Positions 17,489 through 24,649 of a stretch of DNA of 64,000 bases are shown in pieces. Each line of letters starts with the position of its first letter. Position 1 is the first letter of the stretch. The notes under the pieces are model-generated. The model worked only from the letters and a program-made list of their open reading frames with translations. It was not told where the DNA came from and made no database searches. Both the position numbers and the translations under genes were made by a program. This stretch comes from Clostridium formicaceticum (GTDB lineage: Bacteria; Bacillota; Clostridia; Peptostreptococcales; Natronincolaceae), in contig NZ_CP017603.1 in assembly GCF_001854185.1 (NCBI RefSeq), forward strand, positions 3,844,001 to 3,908,000, written 5' to 3'.

Positions 17489-17545
17489 TCGACAAAATGT
17501 TAAAATAGTCGGTGAAATACTACGCAAAATCAGCGAAAATCACAC
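17489..17545. promoter_or_regulatory. Direct repeats upstream of the truncated regulator
   Basis: TCGACAAAATGTTAAAATAG at 17489-17508 is followed by a weaker copy starting TCGGTGAAATAC and perhaps a third at 17530 (TCAGCGAAAAT). They match the 20-base repeats at 4327-4366 and lie about 110 bases upstream of the start. They could bind the intact LytTR regulator. Confidence 0.45.
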
Positions 17546-17546
17546 A

Positions 17547-17583
17547 TAAAAAAAGACGGCATCCTTTAAGATAATACCGTCTA
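17547..17583 (-). terminator. Terminator, second copy of the duplicated hairpin
   Basis: AGACGGTAT pairs with ATGCCGTCT, followed by T7 on the minus strand. It ends the gene at 17601-17900 and is nearly identical to 12835-12871 including the flank toward the gene end. Confidence 0.8.
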
Positions 17584-17600
17584 ATGTTTTCCTTTATTAT

Positions 17601-17900
17601 TTATTCATACCTTACATAATCAGATAAAGTTTCTGCTTTCGTATGATCGTTTCCTTCATAGCTTAATAAGGCTTTGATATTAATCGTATGGTTATTTTTA
17701 TCGTACTTGATCTCTATATGATCTGGTCTTCCGTCGTCTTGATGTAATTGAAGAAATTGCTTTAAAATGGTTTCTGCTGCTTCATTATTTACATCCTCAT
17801 AAATCTGTAGGTATTCTTTTTCTGGTATTTCCAAATAAAGATCATATCCTGCTTCATGTTTCACCCTTCGGTCTGATACACTCTCTAGCACGCTATCCAC
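17601..17900 (-). CDS. Hypothetical protein, possibly truncated at its start
   Basis: 99 residues from a GTG at 17900 with AAAGAGGAAGG before it. The sequence is acidic and Lys-rich with no membrane helix: LEIPEKEYLQIYEDVNNEAAETILKQFLQLHQDDGRP and then IKYDKNNHTINIKALLSYEG, which looks like the C-terminal part of a beta-alpha protein. I do not recognise the family. An IS200/IS605-type end remnant begins about 40 bases upstream, so the true N-terminus may have been removed. The last codons and terminator are echoed at 12835-12895, which suggests that a copy of its 3' end was carried into the island. Confidence 0.6.
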   Translation of the reverse strand: MDSVLESVSDRRVKHEAGYDLYLEIPEKEYLQIYEDVNNEAAETILKQFLQLHQDDGRPDHIEIKYDKNNHTINIKALLSYEGNDHTKAETLSDYVRYE

Positions 17901-17949
17901 ACCTTCCTCTTTAAAATCATTGCATGTGTTTAGGCAAATTTATCCTTCG

Positions 17950-18065
17950 GTGTATTGCTAAGACTCCCACTTCTTAAAGTGGGAGATCAAGCACTACATC
18001 TTCGAAGTAAATTCGGCTACAATTCAGTGGGCATAAAAATACCCTCTGAATTAAGTCTCATTTTA
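17950..18065 (-). mobile_element. IS200/IS605 (TnpB-type) right-end remnant
   Basis: On the minus strand the sequence has stem TTCAG-GGG/CCC-CTGAA, then ...GATCTCCCACTT and AAGTGGGAG hairpin arms followed by TCTTAG, the pattern of the omega-RNA end of tnpB elements. No tnpB coding sequence remains next to it. It separates the broken gene at 17601-17900 from the conserved genes to the right. Nothing else is seen up to 18226. Confidence 0.5.
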
Positions 18066-18226
18066 TAGCTTAGATCCTTATACTTGAATTTTAACAGTCG
18101 GTTATTCTTGGTTAAAAAAACATAGTCATGAAGCTTAAATATATGTTTCATATATTAAGATTCATAGGAGCCTATCTATATTTTCCCCTATTTTTAAGAA
18201 GATATGAAAATAAGAAGAAATGAAAA

Positions 18227-18964
18227 TTATATAAAATAGCACTTTCCTTCTTCCGCTGGCTGTAGAATATGTGGGAATACTTCTTTTGCCTCTTCTACTA
18301 CATCTGCTACAGCAATTTCCGGTAAAAAGTGGGTTAACACCATTTTCTGTACATCTGCCTTTACAGCAATTTCCGCTGCCTGTCGTCCAGACAAGTGTGG
18401 TACATTTTCATTCATATGTTTATGCAAAACATTTGCTTCACATAGCAACAAGTTACTTCCCTTTACAAAATCCACAAATCCATCAAAATACTTCGTATCA
18501 CCAGAATAAACAAATTTTTTCCTGTCTTTTTCAAATGCCATTGCATAGCATTCCAAGGGATGATCCGTTTTCTTAAAGGTAACTCTAATCGTATTTACAT
18601 TGACCTCTGTACCTTCATGAATGATATTGCGCACAAAAGCACCTTCATACTGAATTCTTTCATATTCTTCTGAAGGATTCGCTGGTAAGTATATGGGAAT
18701 AGGTTTTTCTAACCTTCCAAACATTTGCTTTATCTTGATGGCATATCTCATCACCATTAGATCACTCATATGGTCAGGGTGCATATGGCTAATAAATATA
18801 GCATCTAATTTGCTTAAATCATTGCAGTGATTTAACAATTTTGAGAATACGCCATTACCACAATCAATAAGAATTTTTGTTTCTTCATCTTGTAGCAAAT
18901 ATCCTGAACAAGCACCGCTTGCCTTTGGATAAGGTCCATAACATCCCAATACAGTTAGTTTCAA
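18227..18964 (-). CDS. MBL-fold metallohydrolase (RNase Z/YhfI-like)
   Basis: 245 residues with the beta-lactamase-fold metal motif FISHMHPDHMSDL near residue 60, a later His in ANVLHKHMNENVPHLSG and the final TH in MVLTHFLPE. The N-terminal LGCYGPYPKASGACSGYLL is typical of the RNase Z/ElaC-related group that includes B. subtilis YhfI. It has no long exosite arm, so tRNA 3' processing is not certain; a small-molecule phosphodiesterase or lactonase role is equally possible. It starts at TTG 18964 with AGGAGGCG upstream. Single gene. Confidence 0.88.
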   Translation of the reverse strand: MKLTVLGCYGPYPKASGACSGYLLQDEETKILIDCGNGVFSKLLNHCNDLSKLDAIFISHMHPDHMSDLMVMRYAIKIKQMFGRLEKPIPIYLPANPSEEYERIQYEGAFVRNIIHEGTEVNVNTIRVTFKKTDHPLECYAMAFEKDRKKFVYSGDTKYFDGFVDFVKGSNLLLCEANVLHKHMNENVPHLSGRQAAEIAVKADVQKMVLTHFLPEIAVADVVEEAKEVFPHILQPAEEGKCYFI

Positions 18965-19021
18965 AGAAACGCCTCCTAACTTTTGTTATTCTATTTTTAG
19001 TATTGACTTTTGTCATAAAAC

Positions 19022-20296
19022 TTAGTACGCATGAGACTTATTATTAGATTTTTTCAGCAGCTTTATAGCATCATGAATAGGTCTATAATAAGGCATAATA
19101 CTTCTGGCCTTATATAAATGCCATGTAGCCTTTTCTATATTATCGGTTCGAGAATAAATTAAACCTAATTGATATTGTCCATAGCCGTTTTCCGGCATGC
19201 TTTCTACTAAAAGCTTTGTATACTTAAAAGCTAACTTCATTTCTTTTAGCTTGAAGAAATAGATTTGACCAATACTTAATAGTAGATAGGCATCTTTAGG
19301 ACTATAGATTAATGCTTTCCTATAATGATGTATAGCTTCTTTATAGCTTTCTTCTTCGTAGTAGCAATCTCCAATTCCAGTATAAATATCTAGTTTAAAA
19401 TCATCAATCATCGGATGCTTTCCTATTTTTAAAGCCCTCTGGTAACAATCTATAGCACTTTTATTATTTTCAATCTCATAAAGTATATCTCCCATCAATT
19501 TCCAGAAATAAGGATTGTTTGGATGCTTATCTAGTACCTTTCTTAAAAAATCAATGGCATACTCATAACTACCAATATTAATTAAAGCAATGACTAAGTT
19601 GCTAATAAGATACTGATTTTCTGGGCTCTTCTTCAGTGCCTCTTTGCAGATATGAAAAGCCTCCTCCTCCATGTTGTTGATAATGTAAAAACTACTCATA
19701 TTTAAATAGGGTTCAATAGAATTTGGTTGTAGTGCGGCTTGTATCTTCAAGGTTTTTATTGCCTTGCCAATATTCCCAGTATTTTCATACAAATAAGCTA
19801 ACTCCTCCAATATATAATATCGCTTATACTTCTTGAGAAAAAATGGATTATACTTAAAAAATAGGATTAATCCTTTATAAGCAATGTCAATTCTATCAAA
19901 TCTCATATGACTCTTAATCTCTTGGTAAAATAACTTCCAAGCTTCGGCATCACTTTCTCTGCTTAATAGATTATATTTATTTAACCACTTTGTCTCCATC
20001 TCCTTTAGAGGCAGATTTTCCTTTGGATAAAACACGTGATGATTTATCTGCTTTGTATCTGTAGCAGCTACTAACTCACTGTAGATTTTTTTACCATTTA
20101 AATCCTTATGAAAATAAATTTCTAACCAAAATCCTGGGATATTTCTGTACCTATTTCTAAACTTTATACTCTTTATCCCAGGAATATCACGGGATATAAC
20201 AGTACTTTTTTCTATCTTTACCCTATTTATCTGAAAGTGTTTATAAACAAACTGTATTCTTTCATTTTTATCAGGAAAAAAAATATTTAATATCAT
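19022..20296 (-). CDS. Tetratricopeptide repeat protein
   Basis: 424 residues. After an N-terminal region of about 140 residues of unknown fold, TPR units run from about residue 165 to the end; examples are GNIGKAIKTLKIQAALQPNS, NIGSYEYAIDFLRKVLDKHP and NNKSAIDCYQRALKIGK. No signal peptide or membrane helix, so it is likely a cytoplasmic scaffold. AAGGAGGGCTTAGG precedes the ATG. Neighbours give no hint of its partners. Confidence 0.88.
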   Translation of the reverse strand: MILNIFFPDKNERIQFVYKHFQINRVKIEKSTVISRDIPGIKSIKFRNRYRNIPGFWLEIYFHKDLNGKKIYSELVAATDTKQINHHVFYPKENLPLKEMETKWLNKYNLLSRESDAEAWKLFYQEIKSHMRFDRIDIAYKGLILFFKYNPFFLKKYKRYYILEELAYLYENTGNIGKAIKTLKIQAALQPNSIEPYLNMSSFYIINNMEEEAFHICKEALKKSPENQYLISNLVIALINIGSYEYAIDFLRKVLDKHPNNPYFWKLMGDILYEIENNKSAIDCYQRALKIGKHPMIDDFKLDIYTGIGDCYYEEESYKEAIHHYRKALIYSPKDAYLLLSIGQIYFFKLKEMKLAFKYTKLLVESMPENGYGQYQLGLIYSRTDNIEKATWHLYKARSIMPYYRPIHDAIKLLKKSNNKSHAY

Positions 20297-20553
20297 CCTA
20301 AGCCCTCCTTTAGGAGTAAGTTGCTTTTTCTTATATATAATACTATACCATAAAAAAAATATTAACAGTAAAAATTTAAAATTAAATTGTTTTGCTTCTA
20401 TAAGAAGTATAATATATAGATATACGTTTTTAAACTTGAATTTTTATATAGTATCAAAAGTATAGGGGCGCGCATCTATATACACTGTAGCTGTTAAAGT
20501 CCAAGCTCGCAAAGATGTATCTATCATGATGATGCACAAAAGGGGGATTCTTT
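20297..20553. other. Divergent intergenic region
   Basis: AT-rich gap that must hold the promoters of the TPR gene (-) and the lipoprotein gene (+). At 20467-20482 it carries GCGCGCATCTATATA, a match to one arm of the inverted repeat at 2985-3066. No gene is seen. Confidence 0.5.
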
Positions 20554-21420
20554 ATGCTATTTGTGAAGAGAAAATTACAGATATTGCTGCTATTTGTATT
20601 TCTGATCTGCCTGCTTACAGCCTGTACTGTCACTGACCAAGATAATGCTTTATCGATACATATAATCGATGTGGGACAAGGAGACAGCATTTTAGTAAAA
20701 ACCCCTCATGGGAAAATTATGCTCATTGACGGAGGAGAAGCTTCTTTTGGAAGGTCTGTTGCTTCCTATTTAAAGAAAAATAAGGTGAAAAAGATAGATG
20801 TATTGGTTGGTACCCACCCCCATGCCGATCATATCGGAGGACTTATTGATGTCGTGCAAAATTTTGAAATAGGCCAATTTTATATGCCTAAAAAAGAACA
20901 CACCAGTAAAACCTTTGAAGATCTTTTAGAAAAAGCTCAATCTAAAGGCTTAAAGATTACAGCGGCAACCAACGATATTGCCATAGCTTTCGATGAGGAT
21001 ATTACACTACATTTTTTAGGTCCTCTTAAGGATTATGGAGACAATTTAAATCTTTGGAGTGTTGTTATAAAAATGGATTATAAGGAAAAGTCCTTTTTAT
21101 TTACAGGAGACTTAGAGGAACTAGGGGAAGATGATTTACTAGCTACCTATGATAAAAACTTTTTGAAATCCCAGTTTTTAAAGGTAAGTCATCATGGTAG
21201 TAGTACTTCCTCCAGCGAGGGCTTTTTACAGGTGATACAGCCAAAAGTAGCCGTTATCTCCTGTGGTAAAGGTAATAGTTATGATCATCCTCATAAAGAG
21301 GTTATAGAGAGACTACGAAGCCTTAATACTTCTATCTATAGAACAGATTTACAAGGAACGGTTGTTATAAAGAGCGATGGTCTTAAAATCTGGTCCTATC
21401 AGAAACCCTATGGTTACTAA
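20554..21420 (+). CDS. MBL-fold lipoprotein resembling the ComEC C-terminal domain
   Basis: 288 residues. A lipoprotein signal peptide ends LICLLTAC (lipobox LTAC, Cys near residue 24). The rest is a metallo-beta-lactamase domain starting LSIHIIDVGQGDSILVKTP, with the metal motif THPHADHIGG near residue 88, a second His in FLKVSHHGSSTSSS and the ending YRTDLQGTVVIKSDG. This is the signature of the hydrolase domain usually fused to ComEC. The comEC gene here (1421-2914) lacks that domain, so this exported protein may supply it in trans. AAAAGGGGGA precedes the ATG. Confidence 0.9.
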   Translation: MLFVKRKLQILLLFVFLICLLTACTVTDQDNALSIHIIDVGQGDSILVKTPHGKIMLIDGGEASFGRSVASYLKKNKVKKIDVLVGTHPHADHIGGLIDVVQNFEIGQFYMPKKEHTSKTFEDLLEKAQSKGLKITAATNDIAIAFDEDITLHFLGPLKDYGDNLNLWSVVIKMDYKEKSFLFTGDLEELGEDDLLATYDKNFLKSQFLKVSHHGSSTSSSEGFLQVIQPKVAVISCGKGNSYDHPHKEVIERLRSLNTSIYRTDLQGTVVIKSDGLKIWSYQKPYGY

Positions 21421-21479
21421 ATCTCTTTATTACCTATACAATGTTTTCTTATAAATATAATATAAAGAGAAAAAAAGAA

Positions 21480-21540
21480 AAAGGTGGAAATCGGTGCCAC
21501 CTTTTTTTGTCTATCATAAATTTGTATGATAGGCTTTTTA
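21480..21540 (+). terminator. Double terminator after the MBL lipoprotein
   Basis: AAAGGTGG/CCACCTTT stem followed by T7, then a second stem CTATCAT/ATGATAG followed by T5. Both lie 60-120 bases after the stop. The remaining gap to 21744 is AT-rich without a visible gene. Confidence 0.85.
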
Positions 21541-21743
21541 TTTAAATATGTGCGTCGTGGTTACTATCTAATTTCTACAAAAAAATACAAAATCCTTTTT
21601 TTTGCAACAAAAAATATTTAAAATCTTAAATTGTGAGAAGATTTAATAACGTATCCCTTACTATATTAAAATTCATAGCCGTATGTCTATGGGAAAATAA
21701 ATTATTTTTGATAAAGTAACATATAATTTATAGAGGTGATCCT

Positions 21744-22754
21744 ATGAAAAACAAATTAGCAGGTTTTATTATTTTTATCTTTATAACATTACTATCTTTT
21801 TGTACTTATCATTTTTTTCAATCTCCCAAAGCCGTGGCTACTTTTCAATCCTATAGCTCCCCTTCTCATAAAATCGATAAGACATTAGTAGAACTTTCTA
21901 AAAGCGAAGACCTTGCTACAAAAAAAGAAGCTGAAAAAAATATCGCTCGTATTACTTTAACCGCCATTGATTATGAAAAATGGCAGGAATTTATTGACTA
22001 TATCGATGTAAAAGTTTATACAGAAAATGTATTGCCCTTACCATCTCAGCAGTTAATTGTGGCGTTAAATTTATCGAAAGACCTAGCAGTCGTTGTAGTT
22101 TTTGAAGCTGTTTCTGATGAGTACATTTTTCATAATAAAATAGAAGGTATTGTTCCAGTAGATAAAATAGAGTTTTTGTCTAACCCTTCCCATCCCTATA
22201 AAATGATGGTGGTTTATCAGACCTTAGATGAAAGCGTTGGTGCCTTTTTTTTAGAAAAATATTTGGAAGTTTATTTGTATGATAACAATGAATTTATAAA
22301 CGCTTGGAAAAGATCCTTATACTATGAAGAAACTTATAAGGAGACTTGGATAGATCCTAATGCAAGAGAAGATTTATGGAACAGAGTGGTAGAAGAAACG
22401 GTCATTGATTTTATACAGGACGATCCCCTAAAAATTAATACCTTTACCACGATAGAAAAATATACTACTTATTCTTTAGAATATCCTAATATCGAAAAAT
22501 TTACCTTGATCCATAGCGACAGTTATCAGAACGCTTATTATTGGAAAGATGCCTTTCACACCTTTATTTTGGGCGAGATACCAAAAGAAGTTTTTTTATC
22601 GGATGTAGCACTTCTCGAGGATATGGAAGCCAGCAAAGAAGTTCTCTTTGGTATTCGCAATGAAAATTATAAAGTTGTTACTTCTAAGGGTGAAGTTCTT
22701 TATCTTCCTAAAAGCAAATTTTACTTAATGTTCCAAAGCTTACTAGAAAAATGA
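21744..22754 (+). CDS. Membrane-anchored hypothetical protein
   Basis: 336 residues. Residues 4-24 are a hydrophobic signal anchor (LAGFIIFIFITLLSFCTYHFF); the rest is a soluble extracytoplasmic region with alternating strands, such as KMMVVYQTLDESVGAFFLEKYLEVYLYD. There is no lipobox at the expected place. It lies 52 bases upstream of the alanyl-tRNA editing gene and may share its transcript. The family is not recognised. AGAGGTGATCCT precedes the start. Confidence 0.75.
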   Translation: MKNKLAGFIIFIFITLLSFCTYHFFQSPKAVATFQSYSSPSHKIDKTLVELSKSEDLATKKEAEKNIARITLTAIDYEKWQEFIDYIDVKVYTENVLPLPSQQLIVALNLSKDLAVVVVFEAVSDEYIFHNKIEGIVPVDKIEFLSNPSHPYKMMVVYQTLDESVGAFFLEKYLEVYLYDNNEFINAWKRSLYYEETYKETWIDPNAREDLWNRVVEETVIDFIQDDPLKINTFTTIEKYTTYSLEYPNIEKFTLIHSDSYQNAYYWKDAFHTFILGEIPKEVFLSDVALLEDMEASKEVLFGIRNENYKVVTSKGEVLYLPKSKFYLMFQSLLEK

Positions 22755-22806
22755 TACAATAAACAAAGTATTAAAAAAACTATAATAAACGAGGTGCACT
22801 GTACAA

Positions 22807-24021
22807 ATGAAAACAGAAAAACTTTTTTGGCAAAATCCTTATTTAAGAGAGTTTACCGCAAATATTTTATCTACTGAAATCTACGAAAAGGATCCTACAA
22901 AATTTATCGTGATCATGGATAGAACGGCTTTTTATCCTGAAGGAGGCGGGCAACCTTGGGATGAAGGCAAAATTGGAAACAGCAATGTCTCATATGTTTA
23001 TGAGGAAGAAGAAATAATTTATCATGTTGTAGATGAAGCACCTACAGAAAAAGAAAATATCTTCTGTGCTATTCAATGGGAAAGACGTTTTGATTTTATG
23101 CAGCAACATTTAGGTCAGCATATACTTTCCCATTCCTTTGAAGAACTGTACAATGCTAGTACAGTAGGCTTTCATCTAGGAAGGGACTTTGTTACCATTG
23201 ATATTCATCAGCCCTCTCTTACAACGGAAGAAATAAGACTGGTGGAGGAAAAAGCAAATAAGATCATCTATGATAACTTAGAAGTTAAATCAATCTTCCC
23301 AACAAAGGATGAAGTATTTAAACTTCCTTTAAGAAAGCAACCTTCTGTAGAAGATAATATTCGTATTATTGAAATTGATGGGCTTGATTATTCTCCTTGT
23401 GGCGGCACTCATCCTAAAAATACTGGCTCTGTGGGTATTATAAAAATTCGTAAATGGGAAAAAAATAAAGATAGTCTTCGAATAGAATTCGTGTGTGGTC
23501 TAAGAGGACTAAAAGACTTTTATTGGAAAAACAGTCAAATCAATGAATTATCTAATCTGTTGTCAGTAAAAGACATAGAGGCTCAAGATGCTGTTACAAA
23601 ACTATATCAAGAACACAAAGAATTAAATAAAACTTTAAAAAACCTTAAGAAGACCTTATTGGATTATCGTGTAAAAGAATTATATCTTGATGCTAAGGAA
23701 GTAAAAGGTTATTTTCTAGTGGTTAAAGAATTTGAGGGAGAAGATTTTAAGGAGCTTAAAACCATGGCATCTGCTTTAAGCTTATACCCCAAAACCATTG
23801 CCTTATTAGGTACAAAAAACGAAAAGGCTCAAGTTGTTTTTTCCTGCTCGAAAGAAGTACCTGCAAATATGAATCAATTATTTAAAGAGGTTATTTCCCT
23901 CATTAATGGAAAAGGCGGTGGTAATGCCACCAGTGCTCAAGGAGGAGGAGATGAGATTTATAATTTAGAAAGCTTACTTAAAGCTGCTGAACAAAAAATT
24001 ATGATAGAATATATAAAGTGA
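22807..24021 (+). CDS. Alanyl-tRNA editing protein (AlaX long form)
   Basis: Free-standing editing enzyme that removes Ser or Gly wrongly attached to tRNA-Ala. 404 residues: an AlaRS-like beta-barrel (FYPEGGGQPWDEGKI near residue 40), the zinc and catalytic site MQQHLGQHILS (H-x3-H) near residue 98 with CGGTHPKNTG near residue 198 completing the metal site, a coiled-coil region of about 230-280 (LYQEHKELNKTLKNLKKTLL) and a DHHA1 domain ending GKGGGNATSAQGGG. The DHHA1 tail makes it the AlaX-L class. It is followed closely by a PgpA-family gene. Confidence 0.93.
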   Translation: MKTEKLFWQNPYLREFTANILSTEIYEKDPTKFIVIMDRTAFYPEGGGQPWDEGKIGNSNVSYVYEEEEIIYHVVDEAPTEKENIFCAIQWERRFDFMQQHLGQHILSHSFEELYNASTVGFHLGRDFVTIDIHQPSLTTEEIRLVEEKANKIIYDNLEVKSIFPTKDEVFKLPLRKQPSVEDNIRIIEIDGLDYSPCGGTHPKNTGSVGIIKIRKWEKNKDSLRIEFVCGLRGLKDFYWKNSQINELSNLLSVKDIEAQDAVTKLYQEHKELNKTLKNLKKTLLDYRVKELYLDAKEVKGYFLVVKEFEGEDFKELKTMASALSLYPKTIALLGTKNEKAQVVFSCSKEVPANMNQLFKEVISLINGKGGGNATSAQGGGDEIYNLESLLKAAEQKIMIEYIK

Positions 24022-24042
24022 TCTATTAAAGGAGAGAATTCT

Positions 24043-24522
24043 ATGAAAAGTATCATTATTAACATGTTGGAGGAGAGAGGTGTTACCATTGAAGATATGG
24101 CGGGATTAGTACTAGATCTTCAAAAAGATTATCTGCCTTTGACGACAGAAATAGCTATCGAAAATATTCATAAGGTATTAGGAAAAAGAGAAGTGCAAAA
24201 TGCTGTTCTTACTGGCATACAACTGGATAAGCTAGCAGAAAACAACTTAATCGAAGAACCTCTTTTATCTATAGTGAAACGTGATGATTCCTTATATGGT
24301 ATAGACGAAATTATGGCCTTGAGTATTACCAATATCTATGGTTCTATAGGCTTTACTAATTTTGGTTACTTGGATAAGTTAAAACCTGGCATTATTGGAA
24401 AAATAAATGCCCATGAACATGGGCAAGTAAACACATTTTTGGATGATTTAGTTTCCGGCATCGTGGCTGCTGCTTGTTCTAGAATAGCCCATTCTATGGA
24501 GAACTCTCAAGACGACGAGTAA
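24043..24522 (+). CDS. Phosphatidylglycerophosphatase A family protein (YutG-like)
   Basis: 159 residues with the PgpA-family pattern in its short YutG-like form: a helical N-terminal part (EERGVTIEDMAGLVLDLQKDY), YGIDEIMALSITNIYGSIGFTNFGYLDKLKPG and the final HGQVNTFLDDLVSGIVAAACSR, which carries acidic catalytic-type residues. Members may dephosphorylate phosphatidylglycerophosphate, but the soluble YutG branch has no firm function. It lies 21 bases after the editing gene with AAGGAGAGAATTCT before the start, so the two genes are probably co-transcribed. Confidence 0.85.
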   Translation: MKSIIINMLEERGVTIEDMAGLVLDLQKDYLPLTTEIAIENIHKVLGKREVQNAVLTGIQLDKLAENNLIEEPLLSIVKRDDSLYGIDEIMALSITNIYGSIGFTNFGYLDKLKPGIIGKINAHEHGQVNTFLDDLVSGIVAAACSRIAHSMENSQDDE

Positions 24523-24549
24523 AATCAAGATGCTGCCTTCACCTGATTC

Positions 24550-24623
24550 AAATACCCACTTTTACATAGAAGCACTGAAAAAGTATCTTTTTCGGTGACT
24601 TTCTTTTACAGTGGGTATTTTTC
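24550..24623. terminator. Bidirectional terminator between convergent genes
   Basis: Outer stem AAATACCCACT/AGTGGGTATTT encloses an inner stem CACTGAAAAA/TTTTTCGGTG. T-rich ends on both strands serve the PgpA-type gene (+) and the helicase (-). Confidence 0.85.
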
Positions 24624-24649
24624 ATACAGATAATGTTATCAACGAACTA

